Below, piece by piece: positions 18,649 to 27,157 of a stretch of 64,000 nt of DNA. The notes under the pieces were generated by a model. The model searched no databases, was not told the origin of the DNA, and worked only from the letters and a program-made list of their open reading frames with translations. A program made the position numbers and the translations under genes. Every line of letters begins with the position of its first letter. The stretch's first letter is position 1. The DNA comes from Flavobacteriales bacterium (GTDB taxonomy: Bacteria > Bacteroidota > Bacteroidia > Flavobacteriales > UBA7430), in the NCBI GenBank assembly GCA_002707145.1, contig PAMD01000022.1, positions 55,312-119,311 on the forward strand. The letters run 5' to 3'.

Positions 18649-20859
18649 ATGAATAAATACTTCATTCTCATCTTCACCTTACTCTCATTTAATTCGTTGT
18701 TCGGTCAATGTTTTATTGCCGAAATAGCGAATGTAAACCAAGACCAAGTGGTAGAAGAAAATATTACTTTTTTTAATTTGTGCCCGGGAGAAACACTCTC
18801 AATGCAAGCCATCGCATCAGATGATAATGGACCTGTTGTCTCCCCTTCCTTCAGTTGGTTTATTGATGAAACTGATTACTCTAACCTTCAAACCTTTACT
18901 CGAACCTTCGATAGTCCCGGAGGATATATTGTCTCATTAATGATTGAGGACAATGATGGTTGCGAAATGGAAGAGTCACTCGACTTTTATGTCCGTGTAT
19001 CTACAATCCCGACAATTGATTTGTCAGTTAATCCATCAGTAGTATGTCCCGGAGTTATTACTTCCATTGGTGCTGATACTTCTTCTGATCTCGATTTTTC
19101 TGGAGAGATAACTACTGGTGCATGGGAGTCGCTCAACTGTGAAGATGAATTTTCTGAAGCAACATACCTTCCAGATGGAAGTGGTGCATCGTATTCTACA
19201 GATATTTATTTAGGCTGTTTTGGAGATGGTCAAATTCTTACAGACGCAAATGATATTATAAGTGTGGACATCAATATGGAACATTCTTACTCAGGAGATT
19301 TAGATATTTATTTAACATCACCCAATGGAGTTCAAGTCACTCTATTTCAACAAGCTGGTGGATCTACTTGGTTTGGAGAAGCTACAGACGGGGATTTAAC
19401 GGAAACAAACCCTGGTGTCGGATATGATTACGGTTGGTCTATGAATCCTGATTATAATGGGACAATGGTAGACGGAGTTACAAATAATACAATTCCCGAC
19501 CCAGCTGGAGGATTTTCAAATATTTTAACTCCAACTTCCTACTTTCCAATTGGCGATTTCAACGACTTTTTGGGATGTCCTATAAATGGAACTTGGACTA
19601 TAACTGTTACCGATAATATCTTTTCTGACAACGGCTGGATATTTTCATGGGGAATCCAAATCAACCAAAGTATTATTCCATCATCTTGGAGTTTTGAAAA
19701 TTCCATTACTGAAGAGTATTTTATTGATAATCCCACAATAACCTCGAATTCCGGAAACTCTATTTCTATTGAGCCTAATGTAGGCCCAAATACTTACTAT
19801 TATGAAGTAGTAGACAATTTTGGATGTACTTTCTCGGAACCGATAGTGGTGACCGGCACGAGTTATATTAATATCAGTGAAGATATTTCAAACGAATACT
19901 GTGGTGCAGACGATGGTGAAGTTACCCTTAATCTTTCTGGGGGAACACCTCAATACTCTGTTATATGGGCTAATGGAACACAGGGTCCAACACTAACTGA
20001 TCTTACCGAAGGAACCTACAGCTATACAGTTGAAGACGAACTGGGTTGCGAGCAGACAGACAATGTTGTCATTCAAAATAGTGAATTAGGACTTCTTTTT
20101 GACTTAATAGTAACATCCGACAGGTGTGATCAAGGTATAGGCTCTATTGAAATTGTTCCATCAAATGGATCTTCACCCTATACTTTCTCAGCTAACGGAG
20201 TACCCTCGAACACCAATTTAATCGAGAACTTATATCAAGATGAGTACAATATTGAAATATCTGATGACTTCGGTTGTGATGGATCAGAAACCATCGAGCT
20301 AGAAAATATTTTAGGTCCAAATGCGAATTTCAGTCAAAGCCATGATACGGTTACTTTCGTGGATGGTTTAGTAGAGTTCATAAGTCTATCTAGCCCCGCA
20401 TCTGGAGCAAGTCTTGAAAATCATCAATGGACATTTGGTAATGGACTTGGAGATGAAGGAGTTCAAACAGAGTTCGATTTTGTTCAAATTGGTAATTTTC
20501 CTGTTGCTCTAACTATCACAGATGATGGAGGTTGCTCTGATACATATCTATCCCCGGTAGTCGTTGTAGAAGATTATTGGGCTTGGGCTCCTTCGGCCTT
20601 TACTCCAAATGGAGACGGAATAAATGATTTTTTCATAATAAAATTCGATAATATTATTGAATCTACACTACAAGTATTTATTTACGACAGATGGGGGAAG
20701 CTGGTATTTCAATCCAGTGGTAATAATATAGGGTGGGATGGTACAAGACAAGACAATGGAATTAAAGCAGACATATCTTCCTATAAATATTATGCCAGTT
20801 TTAATACTTACCGTAATAAATTACAAGAAAAAACTGGAGTGATATTACTATTAAATTGA
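18649..20859 (+). CDS. Secreted T9SS type B (CHU_C) protein with P-domain, SprB-like and PKD-like modules
   Basis: Large surface or secreted protein (736 aa). Signal peptide 1-19. A PKD-like fold lies near residues 40-125. A proprotein-convertase P-domain spans about 180-345, with MEHSYSGDLDIYLTSPNGV and NGTWTITVTDN. Two SprB-type repeats follow (about 420-555; LNLSGGTPQYSVIWANG, GTYSYTVEDELGCE). A PKD domain lies near 560-640 (HQWTFGNGLGDEG). The gliding-type C-terminal domain runs from about 645 to the end (WAPSAFTPNGDGINDFF, FIYDRWGKLVFQS, IGWDGT). Such type B proteins usually need a PorP/SprF-like partner; none is encoded next to it here. No protease domain accompanies the P-domain. Likely an adhesin-like surface protein. 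Confidence 0.88.
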   Translation: MNKYFILIFTLLSFNSLFGQCFIAEIANVNQDQVVEENITFFNLCPGETLSMQAIASDDNGPVVSPSFSWFIDETDYSNLQTFTRTFDSPGGYIVSLMIEDNDGCEMEESLDFYVRVSTIPTIDLSVNPSVVCPGVITSIGADTSSDLDFSGEITTGAWESLNCEDEFSEATYLPDGSGASYSTDIYLGCFGDGQILTDANDIISVDINMEHSYSGDLDIYLTSPNGVQVTLFQQAGGSTWFGEATDGDLTETNPGVGYDYGWSMNPDYNGTMVDGVTNNTIPDPAGGFSNILTPTSYFPIGDFNDFLGCPINGTWTITVTDNIFSDNGWIFSWGIQINQSIIPSSWSFENSITEEYFIDNPTITSNSGNSISIEPNVGPNTYYYEVVDNFGCTFSEPIVVTGTSYINISEDISNEYCGADDGEVTLNLSGGTPQYSVIWANGTQGPTLTDLTEGTYSYTVEDELGCEQTDNVVIQNSELGLLFDLIVTSDRCDQGIGSIEIVPSNGSSPYTFSANGVPSNTNLIENLYQDEYNIEISDDFGCDGSETIELENILGPNANFSQSHDTVTFVDGLVEFISLSSPASGASLENHQWTFGNGLGDEGVQTEFDFVQIGNFPVALTITDDGGCSDTYLSPVVVVEDYWAWAPSAFTPNGDGINDFFIIKFDNIIESTLQVFIYDRWGKLVFQSSGNNIGWDGTRQDNGIKADISSYKYYASFNTYRNKLQEKTGVILLLN

Positions 20860-21493
20860 TCATTATTTCTGAATTATTATTTCATTCTCAAGTCACCAAA
20901 TAAAACACAGTCTAATGCAACTATTCCAATCCTTCGGATTCATAAGTAAAATAGATATCTGAAATATGTAATCCGGTTTGATATTAATTGTTAAAGCTAA
21001 ATTAGTGCCAACTTTTTGTATTATTTATAAATGTACCAATAAGTAATAATTGTATAATAAATCTGAAAAATATTCCTAATAGAACTTAAATTATGGTAAC
21101 ACAATAAGTCAAGAAGAAAAATTATTTAAATTCAAATTAAAACTGATTTTTTCCTAAAATTATAAGTGTAATTTGGATTTAGCTGAGGATGATAATCAAG
21201 AAAAAATTCCGTTAATATTACTTATGCAACTATAATTCTACCAAAGTAATAAATGAACATGGAGAACTATGAGAATGATTTGCTAATTATAATAAACAGT
21301 ATGCTACGAATATTTAAATAACCTCGATATCAATATCAAGAGTTAATAGGTAGAAAGACTAGTAAGTGAAATACTTAAACATCGCACAATAATTTTATTT
21401 TCAATATTTAGTATTAGTGCGTAGTATTTGAAATTTTTAATTTAATCTAAAAGAATAATTTGTCTAAAAAAGTGTGTGCATTTTTTTAAAGTA
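20860..21493. other. 634-bp stretch without a recognisable gene
   Basis: The longest non-coding interval in the window, between the CHU_C protein and the gyrB 3' end. All frames are closed by frequent stops; the best I see is a 22-codon ORF at 21253-21321. A short hairpin AATCC-TTC-GGATT occurs near 20930-20942 but lacks a T run. No DnaA-box cluster, tRNA or repeat was recognised despite the neighbouring gyrB. Could be decayed sequence. Confidence 0.6.
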
Positions 21494-23443
21494 CTAAACA
21501 TCAATATTTGCATACTTCGCGTTTCTCTCAATAAAATCTCTTCTTGGAGGAACATCATCTCCCATAAGCATAGAAAAAACACGATCTGCTTCTGCTGCAC
21601 TGTCAATGGATACTTGTCTTAAGGTTCTGTTTTGGGGTTGCATTGTTGTATCCCATAATTGAGAAGCATTCATTTCTCCCAAACCTTTATAACGTTGAAT
21701 TCCTACAGAAGAGTCTTTTCCTTTACTCATTTCTGCTATATTACTATCTCGCTCTTCGTCATTCCAACAATAGCGTTGATCTTTTCCTTTTTTAAGCAAA
21801 TAAAGAGGAGGAGTGGCAATATAAATGTATCCATTCTCCACCAAGTCTTTCATATATCTAAAAAAGAAGGTCAAGATTAAAGTAGAAATATGTGAGCCGT
21901 CAACATCGGCATCACACATAATTACAATTTTATGATAACGTAACTTTGAAATATTTAGTGCTTTACTATCTTCTTCGGTACCAATAGAGACTCCTAAAGC
22001 AGTAAATATATTCTTGATTTCTTCATTTTCAAAAACCTTATACTGCATGGCTTTTTCAACATTTAAAATTTTACCTCTAAGCGGTAAAATAGCTTGAAAA
22101 GCTCTGTCTCTTCCTTGTTTTGCTGTTCCACCAGCAGAATCTCCCTCGACAAGAAATATTTCACATTTTTCAGGATTTTTTTCTGAACAATCAGAAAGTT
22201 TACCAGGAAGCCCAGTAGATGACATAACAGTCTTTCTCTGAACCATTTCACGAGCTTTTTTAGCTGCTTGTCTAGCCTTGGCTGCCAAAATAACCTTCAA
22301 TATGATTTGTTTGGCATCCTTAGGATTTTCTTCCAAATAATTATTTAACATCTCTCCAACCAATTGGTCGACTGCTCCAGAGACTTCAGAATTCCCTAAT
22401 TTTGTTTTGGTTTGGCCTTCAAACTGAGGCTCCATGACTTTTACAGAAATCACAGCAGTCAGACCTTCACGGAAGTCGTCTCCAGCCACAGTAACCTTTT
22501 CGCGCTCCAGCATTCCAGACTTCTCGGCATATGACTTTAGCGTTCGCGTCAATGCACGACGAAAACCTGCCAGATGAGTTCCTCCCTCATGCGTATTAAT
22601 GTTATTTACATAAGAATGTAAATTTTCAGTATAAGTGGTATTATAACTCATTGCTACCTCAACGGGGACTTCATTCTTCTCACCTTCCATATACATTACA
22701 TCCGATATAAGACTGTCTCGGGTTGCATCTAGATACTGAACAAACTCGCTTAAACCACCGTCAGAAATAAATGTAGCAGATACATCATTCCCTTCTTCAT
22801 CTTTTTCACGCGTGTCGGTTATAGTTAATGTAATGCCTTTGTTCAAAAAAGACAATTCACGCATACGAGAAGATAAAATATCATAGACATATTCTGTAGT
22901 ATTAAATATGGAATCATCAGGCTTAAAAGTAACTATAGTTCCTCTAGTTTCTGTCTTACCAACCTCTAAAACCTCCGTTTGAGGAATACCTTTTGAATAT
23001 TCTTGGGTAAATATTTTACCATCTCTGTGAACTTCAGCTTTAAGAAAAATCGATAAGGCATTCACACAAGATACACCCACACCGTGTAAACCTCCAGAGA
23101 CCTTATAAGAATCTTTATCGAATTTTCCCCCAGCGTGTAATACTGTCATAACTACCTCAAGGGCAGACTTCCCTTCTTTAGCATGCATTGCAGTGGGGAT
23201 ACCTCTTCCGTCATCTTTAACAGTGATAGATTTATCAGTATTGATAATAACATCAATCTTAGAACAATGACCTGCCAATGCTTCATCAATAGAATTGTCT
23301 ACCACCTCGTATACCAAGTGATGTAATCCTTTCTGACCAACATCCCCAATATACATTGCAGGACGCTTACGAACAGCTTCTAAACCCTCCAAGACTTGTA
23401 TGCTTCCTGCAGAATAATCTTGATCTTTCACCTCTTTACTCAT
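21494..23443 (-). CDS. gyrB: DNA gyrase subunit B
   Basis: ATPase subunit of the type II topoisomerase that introduces negative supercoils. The GHKL ATP-binding domain shows YEVVDNSIDEALAG (residues about 45-58), DDGRGIP and GGLHGVGVSCVNALS; the transducer follows; the Toprim domain has EIFLVEGDSAGGTAKQGRDR and the metal-binding DADVDGSHI. It ends with the usual RRDFIERNAKYANIDV, so the gene is complete at 649 aa and lacks the gamma-proteobacterial insert. The GyrB versus ParE call rests on the AGHCSKIDV and C-terminal end motifs. A -7 box lies 38 bp upstream. Confidence 0.95.
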   Translation of the reverse strand: MSKEVKDQDYSAGSIQVLEGLEAVRKRPAMYIGDVGQKGLHHLVYEVVDNSIDEALAGHCSKIDVIINTDKSITVKDDGRGIPTAMHAKEGKSALEVVMTVLHAGGKFDKDSYKVSGGLHGVGVSCVNALSIFLKAEVHRDGKIFTQEYSKGIPQTEVLEVGKTETRGTIVTFKPDDSIFNTTEYVYDILSSRMRELSFLNKGITLTITDTREKDEEGNDVSATFISDGGLSEFVQYLDATRDSLISDVMYMEGEKNEVPVEVAMSYNTTYTENLHSYVNNINTHEGGTHLAGFRRALTRTLKSYAEKSGMLEREKVTVAGDDFREGLTAVISVKVMEPQFEGQTKTKLGNSEVSGAVDQLVGEMLNNYLEENPKDAKQIILKVILAAKARQAAKKAREMVQRKTVMSSTGLPGKLSDCSEKNPEKCEIFLVEGDSAGGTAKQGRDRAFQAILPLRGKILNVEKAMQYKVFENEEIKNIFTALGVSIGTEEDSKALNISKLRYHKIVIMCDADVDGSHISTLILTFFFRYMKDLVENGYIYIATPPLYLLKKGKDQRYCWNDEERDSNIAEMSKGKDSSVGIQRYKGLGEMNASQLWDTTMQPQNRTLRQVSIDSAAEADRVFSMLMGDDVPPRRDFIERNAKYANIDV

Positions 23444-23480
23444 AATGTGTTAATTTGTTAAGAGTCATAACGACTTAAAA

Positions 23481-23488
23481 CAAATATA
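23481..23488 (-). promoter_or_regulatory. -7 box for gyrB
   Basis: On the minus strand TATATTTG, a perfect -7 match, 38 bp before the gyrB ATG. The nearest upstream TTG is too close to be a normal -33 element. Confidence 0.5.
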
Positions 23489-23589
23489 ATAAATTCGCCA
23501 AGTTAGAAGTACTTTAAAGAGGCTTAATGCAGTCAATTTTATCAACATTTTTGGGACTAATTAACAATCTGAATGACCCTTAATAATAG

Positions 23590-23622
23590 AAAAAAAAAAA
23601 GACCTCAAAATGAGGCCTCTAA
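23590..23622 (-). terminator. Terminator after rplI
   Basis: Stem AGACCTCA (23600-23607) with TGAGGCCT (23611-23618), one mismatch, followed on the minus strand by a T run (11 A on the plus strand ending at 23600). It closes the rpsF-rpsR-rplI operon. Confidence 0.85.
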
Positions 23623-23642
23623 AAAATATATAAATTTTAAAC

Positions 23643-24092
23643 TTATGCAGCAATAACCTCGAATTCTAAATCGACTACCACATCTCTGTGAAGACGAATA
23701 GATGCAGTATACTTACCTAAAGCTTTAACTGTTCCACCAGTGATAGAGATGAACTTCTTTTCAATAGACTGACCAGCTTTTTCCAAAGAAGAGGCAATAT
23801 CAATATTTGTGACTGATCCAAATAATTTGTGCCCCCCTTCAGCGACTTTAGCTGTGAGCTTAAGCTCAATCGACTTGAGTGATTCGGCAATTATGTTTGC
23901 GTCAGAAACTAATTTCTTTTCTTTAAAGGCTTTTTGTTTTAAATTTTCTGCTAAAACTTTCTTAGCAGAATTAGTAGCCAATCGGCCATATCCTTTCGGA
24001 ATAAGGAAGTTCCTACCATAACCATTCTTGACATTTACGAGATCATCTTTAAAACCTAGATTGGCTACGTCTTGTGATAAAATAATTTCCAT
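23643..24092 (-). CDS. rplI: 50S ribosomal protein L9
   Basis: Binds 23S rRNA in the L1-stalk base. The N-terminal L9 domain carries the signature GYGRNFLIPKGYGRLAT (residues 24-40), then a long connecting helix (about 45-75) and the C-terminal domain with KLFGSVTNIDI and IRLHRDVVVDLEFEV. Complete at 149 aa. Third gene of rpsF-rpsR-rplI, 12 bp after rpsR. Confidence 0.97.
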   Translation of the reverse strand: MEIILSQDVANLGFKDDLVNVKNGYGRNFLIPKGYGRLATNSAKKVLAENLKQKAFKEKKLVSDANIIAESLKSIELKLTAKVAEGGHKLFGSVTNIDIASSLEKAGQSIEKKFISITGGTVKALGKYTASIRLHRDVVVDLEFEVIAA

Positions 24093-24104
24093 AATACTTG
24101 GTTT

Positions 24105-24374
24105 TTACTTCATTAAATCAGTTACATATGGCAACACAGCAATATGACGAGCTCTTTTTACCGCTTGTGACACCTTTCTCTGAAATTTCAAAGAAGTACC
24201 AGTGATCCGGCGAGGCAAGATTTTACCTTGTTCATTTAAAAATTTAGTTAAAAAGTCACCATCTTTATAGTCAATATATTTGATACCTAACTTTTTAAAA
24301 CGACAGTACTTTTTCTTCTGACCTGTATCAATAGACAGCGGGGTGAGGAATCTAATTTCTGAATTACTTGCCAT
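24105..24374 (-). CDS. rpsR: 30S ribosomal protein S18
   Basis: Small-subunit platform protein that pairs with S6. [19 protein letters not shown] and [27 protein letters not shown] are the standard S18 core and rRNA-binding motif. 89 aa, with a start codon that overlaps the rpsF stop by one base (TAATG), consistent with coupled translation of the S6-S18 pair. Confidence 0.97.
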   Translation of the reverse strand: MASNSEIRFLTPLSIDTGQKKKYCRFKKLGIKYIDYKDGDFLTKFLNEQGKILPRRITGTSLKFQRKVSQAVKRARHIAVLPYVTDLMK

Positions 24375-24727
24375 TACTTAGTCTTTTTTGAATTTGAGTT
24401 TAATCTTTCTCTTCTTTGACCAGCATAAGCTAGAGCATGTTTATCCAGAGCAACAGTAAGAAAACGCATTACGCGCTCATCTCTCTTTAGAAGAACTTCT
24501 AAGCTAGCGGTTAAATCAGCTTCGCCTTTGAATTCTAGTAAAAAATAGAATCCGCTTTTCTTTTTCTGGATCGGATAAGCTAGCTTTTTTAAGCCCCAAC
24601 TTTCCTCTGCTACAATTTCAGCTCCGTTGGATTTCAAATGGGCTGCAAACTTGCTTACTGCTTCCTTTGTCTGATCATCAGACAAAACGGGATTTAGAAT
24701 GAAAACAGTCTCGTAGTTTCTAAACAT
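24374..24727 (-). CDS. rpsF: 30S ribosomal protein S6
   Basis: First gene of the rpsF-rpsR-rplI operon; S6 forms a dimer with S18 on the 30S platform. [20 protein letters not shown] (residues 5-24) and [23 protein letters not shown] are the conserved ferredoxin-like fold elements. 117 aa with a basic C-terminal tail. No ssb gene is inserted between rpsF and rpsR, unlike many other bacteria but as usual in Bacteroidota. Confidence 0.97.
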   Translation of the reverse strand: MFRNYETVFILNPVLSDDQTKEAVSKFAAHLKSNGAEIVAEESWGLKKLAYPIQKKKSGFYFLLEFKGEADLTASLEVLLKRDERVMRFLTVALDKHALAYAGQRRERLNSNSKKTK

Positions 24728-24856
24728 TGTAAATTAAATTTAGTTTTTTTCCGAAATGGACTGCGAAATTAAGAAATTTACTTGAGTATTGAAAATATTA
24801 CACTACTAAAACTCACTTATCAACCAAATAATTTCATAAATAGTTGCTAAGCGAAA

Positions 24857-25330
24857 TTATTCATGATGATATGGTTCGTTTTTCATGAGTGTCATAGAGC
24901 GATAAATTTGTTCAACTACAAATAGTCGAATCATTTGATGAGAAAAAGTCATCTTTGAAAAAGAAATTTTTCCTTGGCAATTTGCGTGGATAGAATCATC
25001 AAAACCAAAGGCACCACCCACCACAAAAACAAGCCTTTTAATACCTGCATTCATTTGCTTCTGAATGTGATTAGAAAAACCTAATGAATCAAAATCTTTG
25101 CCTTTTTCGTCTAGTAAAATAATCCGATCTCCACTATTTAATCTTGCAAATATATGTTTGGCTTCATGCTTCTTTTGCTCTGATTTAGAAAGCGATTTTC
25201 TATTTTTTATGTCTGGAATTTCTTCTATTTTGAAGCCTATGTAATGTTTTAATCGTTTAACATAGTTGGCAATTCCTTCTGACAAATAACTATCAGATGT
25301 CTTACCAACAACTAAAAGCAAAATCTTCAT
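24857..25330 (-). CDS. rlmH: 23S rRNA pseudouridine-1915 N3-methyltransferase RlmH
   Basis: SPOUT-class enzyme that methylates pseudouridine 1915 in helix 69 of 23S rRNA. RLVFVVGGAFGFDDSI carries the SAM-binding GGxxG-type loop, and KISFSKMTFSHQMIRLFVVEQIYR is the C-terminal knot signature; LLDEKGKDFDSLGF is another conserved block. 157 aa, the normal full length. It is transcribed divergently from nadC, with starts 56 bp apart. Confidence 0.96.
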   Translation of the reverse strand: MKILLLVVGKTSDSYLSEGIANYVKRLKHYIGFKIEEIPDIKNRKSLSKSEQKKHEAKHIFARLNSGDRIILLDEKGKDFDSLGFSNHIQKQMNAGIKRLVFVVGGAFGFDDSIHANCQGKISFSKMTFSHQMIRLFVVEQIYRSMTLMKNEPYHHE

Positions 25331-25352
25331 ACTTATTATTTAAAAAGTTACT

Positions 25353-25360
25353 TATTTTTG
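25353..25360 (+). promoter_or_regulatory. -7 box for nadC
   Basis: TATTTTTG matches TAnnTTTG, 26 bp before the nadC ATG, in the short divergent gap with rlmH. No clear -33 TTG. Confidence 0.45.
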
Positions 25361-25386
25361 TAAAAATTACAAAAGTAAAAGAAACT

Positions 25387-26232
25387 ATGGTTAGAAAAGA
25401 AGATGTGCTACCTTTTATACATTTGGCCTTTAATGAAGATGTTAGAGATGGTGATCACAGTTCTCTTGCATGCATTCCCCAGGATAAAACAGGTAGAGTC
25501 CAATTATTGGTAAAAGACCAAGGAATAATCGCCGGAACTCAATTGGCAGTATGGATTTTCGAATCTATTAATCCTAAAATTAAGATTTTACTCTTAAAGA
25601 ACGACGGAGATTATGTTTACCCTGGCGATGTAGTCTTCCATGTGGAAGGAAACTCTCAATCACTACTTACTGCAGAACGTCTGGTATTAAATTGTATGCA
25701 AAGGATGAGTGCAATTGCAACCAAGACATCTACATATGTGAAATTAATTAAAAACTCAAAAACAATTATTCTGGATACTCGTAAAACAACTCCTGGTATT
25801 CGAATGCTTGAGAAGTGGGCCGTTGTAATCGGTGGTGGAGAGAATCATCGCTTTGGCTTATTTGATATGATAATGCTCAAAGATAATCATATAGATTTTG
25901 CGGGAGGCATTACAAAAGCCTTGGAAAAAACAAAAGAATATTTGAGTAAAAACAGATTAATATTACCCATTGTTGTAGAAACAAGAAATTTAAATGAGGT
26001 AAAACAGGCTATCGCGATAGATGGTATAGATCGTATAATGCTTGATAATTTTAGCATTGCAGAAACTAGAAGGGCAGTTAAACTTATCAATGGAAAAATT
26101 AAAACTGAATCTTCAGGAGGTATTACCGAGAAAACCGTTGGTTCATATGCCCAATGTGGAGTAGACTTTATTTCTGTTGGGGCTTTAACTCATTCAGCAA
26201 TCAATATGGACTTGAGCTTAAAAGCTTTTTAG
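25387..26232 (+). CDS. nadC: Nicotinate-nucleotide pyrophosphorylase (quinolinate phosphoribosyltransferase)
   Basis: Converts quinolinate plus PRPP to nicotinate mononucleotide, CO2 and PPi in de novo NAD synthesis. The signature ILDTRKTTPGIRMLEKWAV (about residues 122-140), the phosphate-binding GGGENHRFGLFDMIMLKDNH and the barrel-end motif ESSGGITEKTV and SVGALTHS are intact. The start is set at 25387 (MVRKEDVLPF), downstream of the -7 box, giving 281 aa; an in-frame ATG at 25297 would lie inside the rlmH coding region. The kynurenine enzymes at 50.7-57.8 kb may provide the quinolinate precursor, since no nadA or nadB is seen in the window. Confidence 0.95.
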   Translation: MVRKEDVLPFIHLAFNEDVRDGDHSSLACIPQDKTGRVQLLVKDQGIIAGTQLAVWIFESINPKIKILLLKNDGDYVYPGDVVFHVEGNSQSLLTAERLVLNCMQRMSAIATKTSTYVKLIKNSKTIILDTRKTTPGIRMLEKWAVVIGGGENHRFGLFDMIMLKDNHIDFAGGITKALEKTKEYLSKNRLILPIVVETRNLNEVKQAIAIDGIDRIMLDNFSIAETRRAVKLINGKIKTESSGGITEKTVGSYAQCGVDFISVGALTHSAINMDLSLKAF

Positions 26233-26256
26233 TATATTTAAAAAAATCTGAACCAT

Positions 26257-27153
26257 TTGAAATTAAAAAATCCTTTAAAAAAAATTATTATTCCTGGATT
26301 TGAGGGGCTTAGTTTGCATGAAGTTTCGTTATTCTTTTATCAGGGAATTACAAAAGGAGCAGTTACTACTCGAGCTTCTTCTCTGGCCTTTAACTTTTTT
26401 CTAGCTTTTTTTCCTAGTATTATAGTAATCTTCACCCTCATCCCGTTTGTTCCTATCACTGGATTTCAAGAACAATTATTTATACTTATCATGGAAGTCC
26501 TTCCCCCCTCTACGTTTGGTGCGACAAAAAGTATTGTGGACGACATTATTAATAACGAACGTGGAGGCTTACTCTCGTTTACTTTTATTTTGGCTCTGTA
26601 CTTTTGTACTAATGGAGTCAATGCGATGATTACCGGATTTAATAGCACCTACCATCACAAGGATGATCGATCATGGTTACAGTTAAAACTTTTATCCTTT
26701 TCTCTCACTGTAATTTTAACAATTTTCTTAGTCTTGACTATCGCCTTTCAAATTGCTTCGGAAGATTTTTTAAGTTATCTAGTCACTCAGAAACATATAG
26801 GTCAAGGCTTAGCAGAAATGATTTTTTCATCTAAACCATTCATTTTAGTCATTGGGCTATTTCTGAGCATTAGCTGTATTTATTATTATGCTCCTGCTGA
26901 TAAAAGCCGTTGGAAATTCTTATCACCAGGATCTGTTTTGTGTACTTTATTAAATGTAGTTACATCCTTCGCTTTCAGCTATTATGTAAATAATTTTGCT
27001 CAATATAATCAGTTATATGGATCCATTGGCACATTATTAGTTATTTTACTTTGGATGTATTTTAACTCAATGATTCTGCTCATTGGATTTGAATTGAATG
27101 CTAGCATATTGAGTGCTAAAGAAAGTCAATGTTCAAAATTATCTTCAAAATAA
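26257..27153 (+). CDS. YihY/UPF0761-family inner-membrane protein (BrkB-like)
   Basis: Polytopic inner-membrane protein with six predicted helices in 298 aa. The TTRASSLAFNFFLAFFPSI segment (residues 39-57) and the later NFAQYNQLYGSIGTLLVILLWMYFNSMILLIGFELNA are family signatures. The family was once annotated as ribonuclease BN, which is not correct; a lipid or envelope role is suspected but unproven. The start is TTG at 26257; no ATG lies near the N-terminus. The peptidase gene begins 4 bp after the stop, so the two are probably co-transcribed, perhaps with nadC, 24 bp upstream. Confidence 0.85.
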   Translation: MKLKNPLKKIIIPGFEGLSLHEVSLFFYQGITKGAVTTRASSLAFNFFLAFFPSIIVIFTLIPFVPITGFQEQLFILIMEVLPPSTFGATKSIVDDIINNERGGLLSFTFILALYFCTNGVNAMITGFNSTYHHKDDRSWLQLKLLSFSLTVILTIFLVLTIAFQIASEDFLSYLVTQKHIGQGLAEMIFSSKPFILVIGLFLSISCIYYYAPADKSRWKFLSPGSVLCTLLNVVTSFAFSYYVNNFAQYNQLYGSIGTLLVILLWMYFNSMILLIGFELNASILSAKESQCSKLSSK

Positions 27154-27157
27154 AAAA

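Noticed and set aside
21253..21321. 22-codon ORF in the gap before gyrB
   Set aside because: Too short, no promoter box or RBS and no recognisable sequence; expected by chance in AT-rich DNA.
20860..21493. Replication origin near gyrB
   Set aside because: No DnaA-box cluster, no dnaA/dnaN/recF, and gyrB in Bacteroidota is commonly distant from oriC; proximity alone is no evidence.
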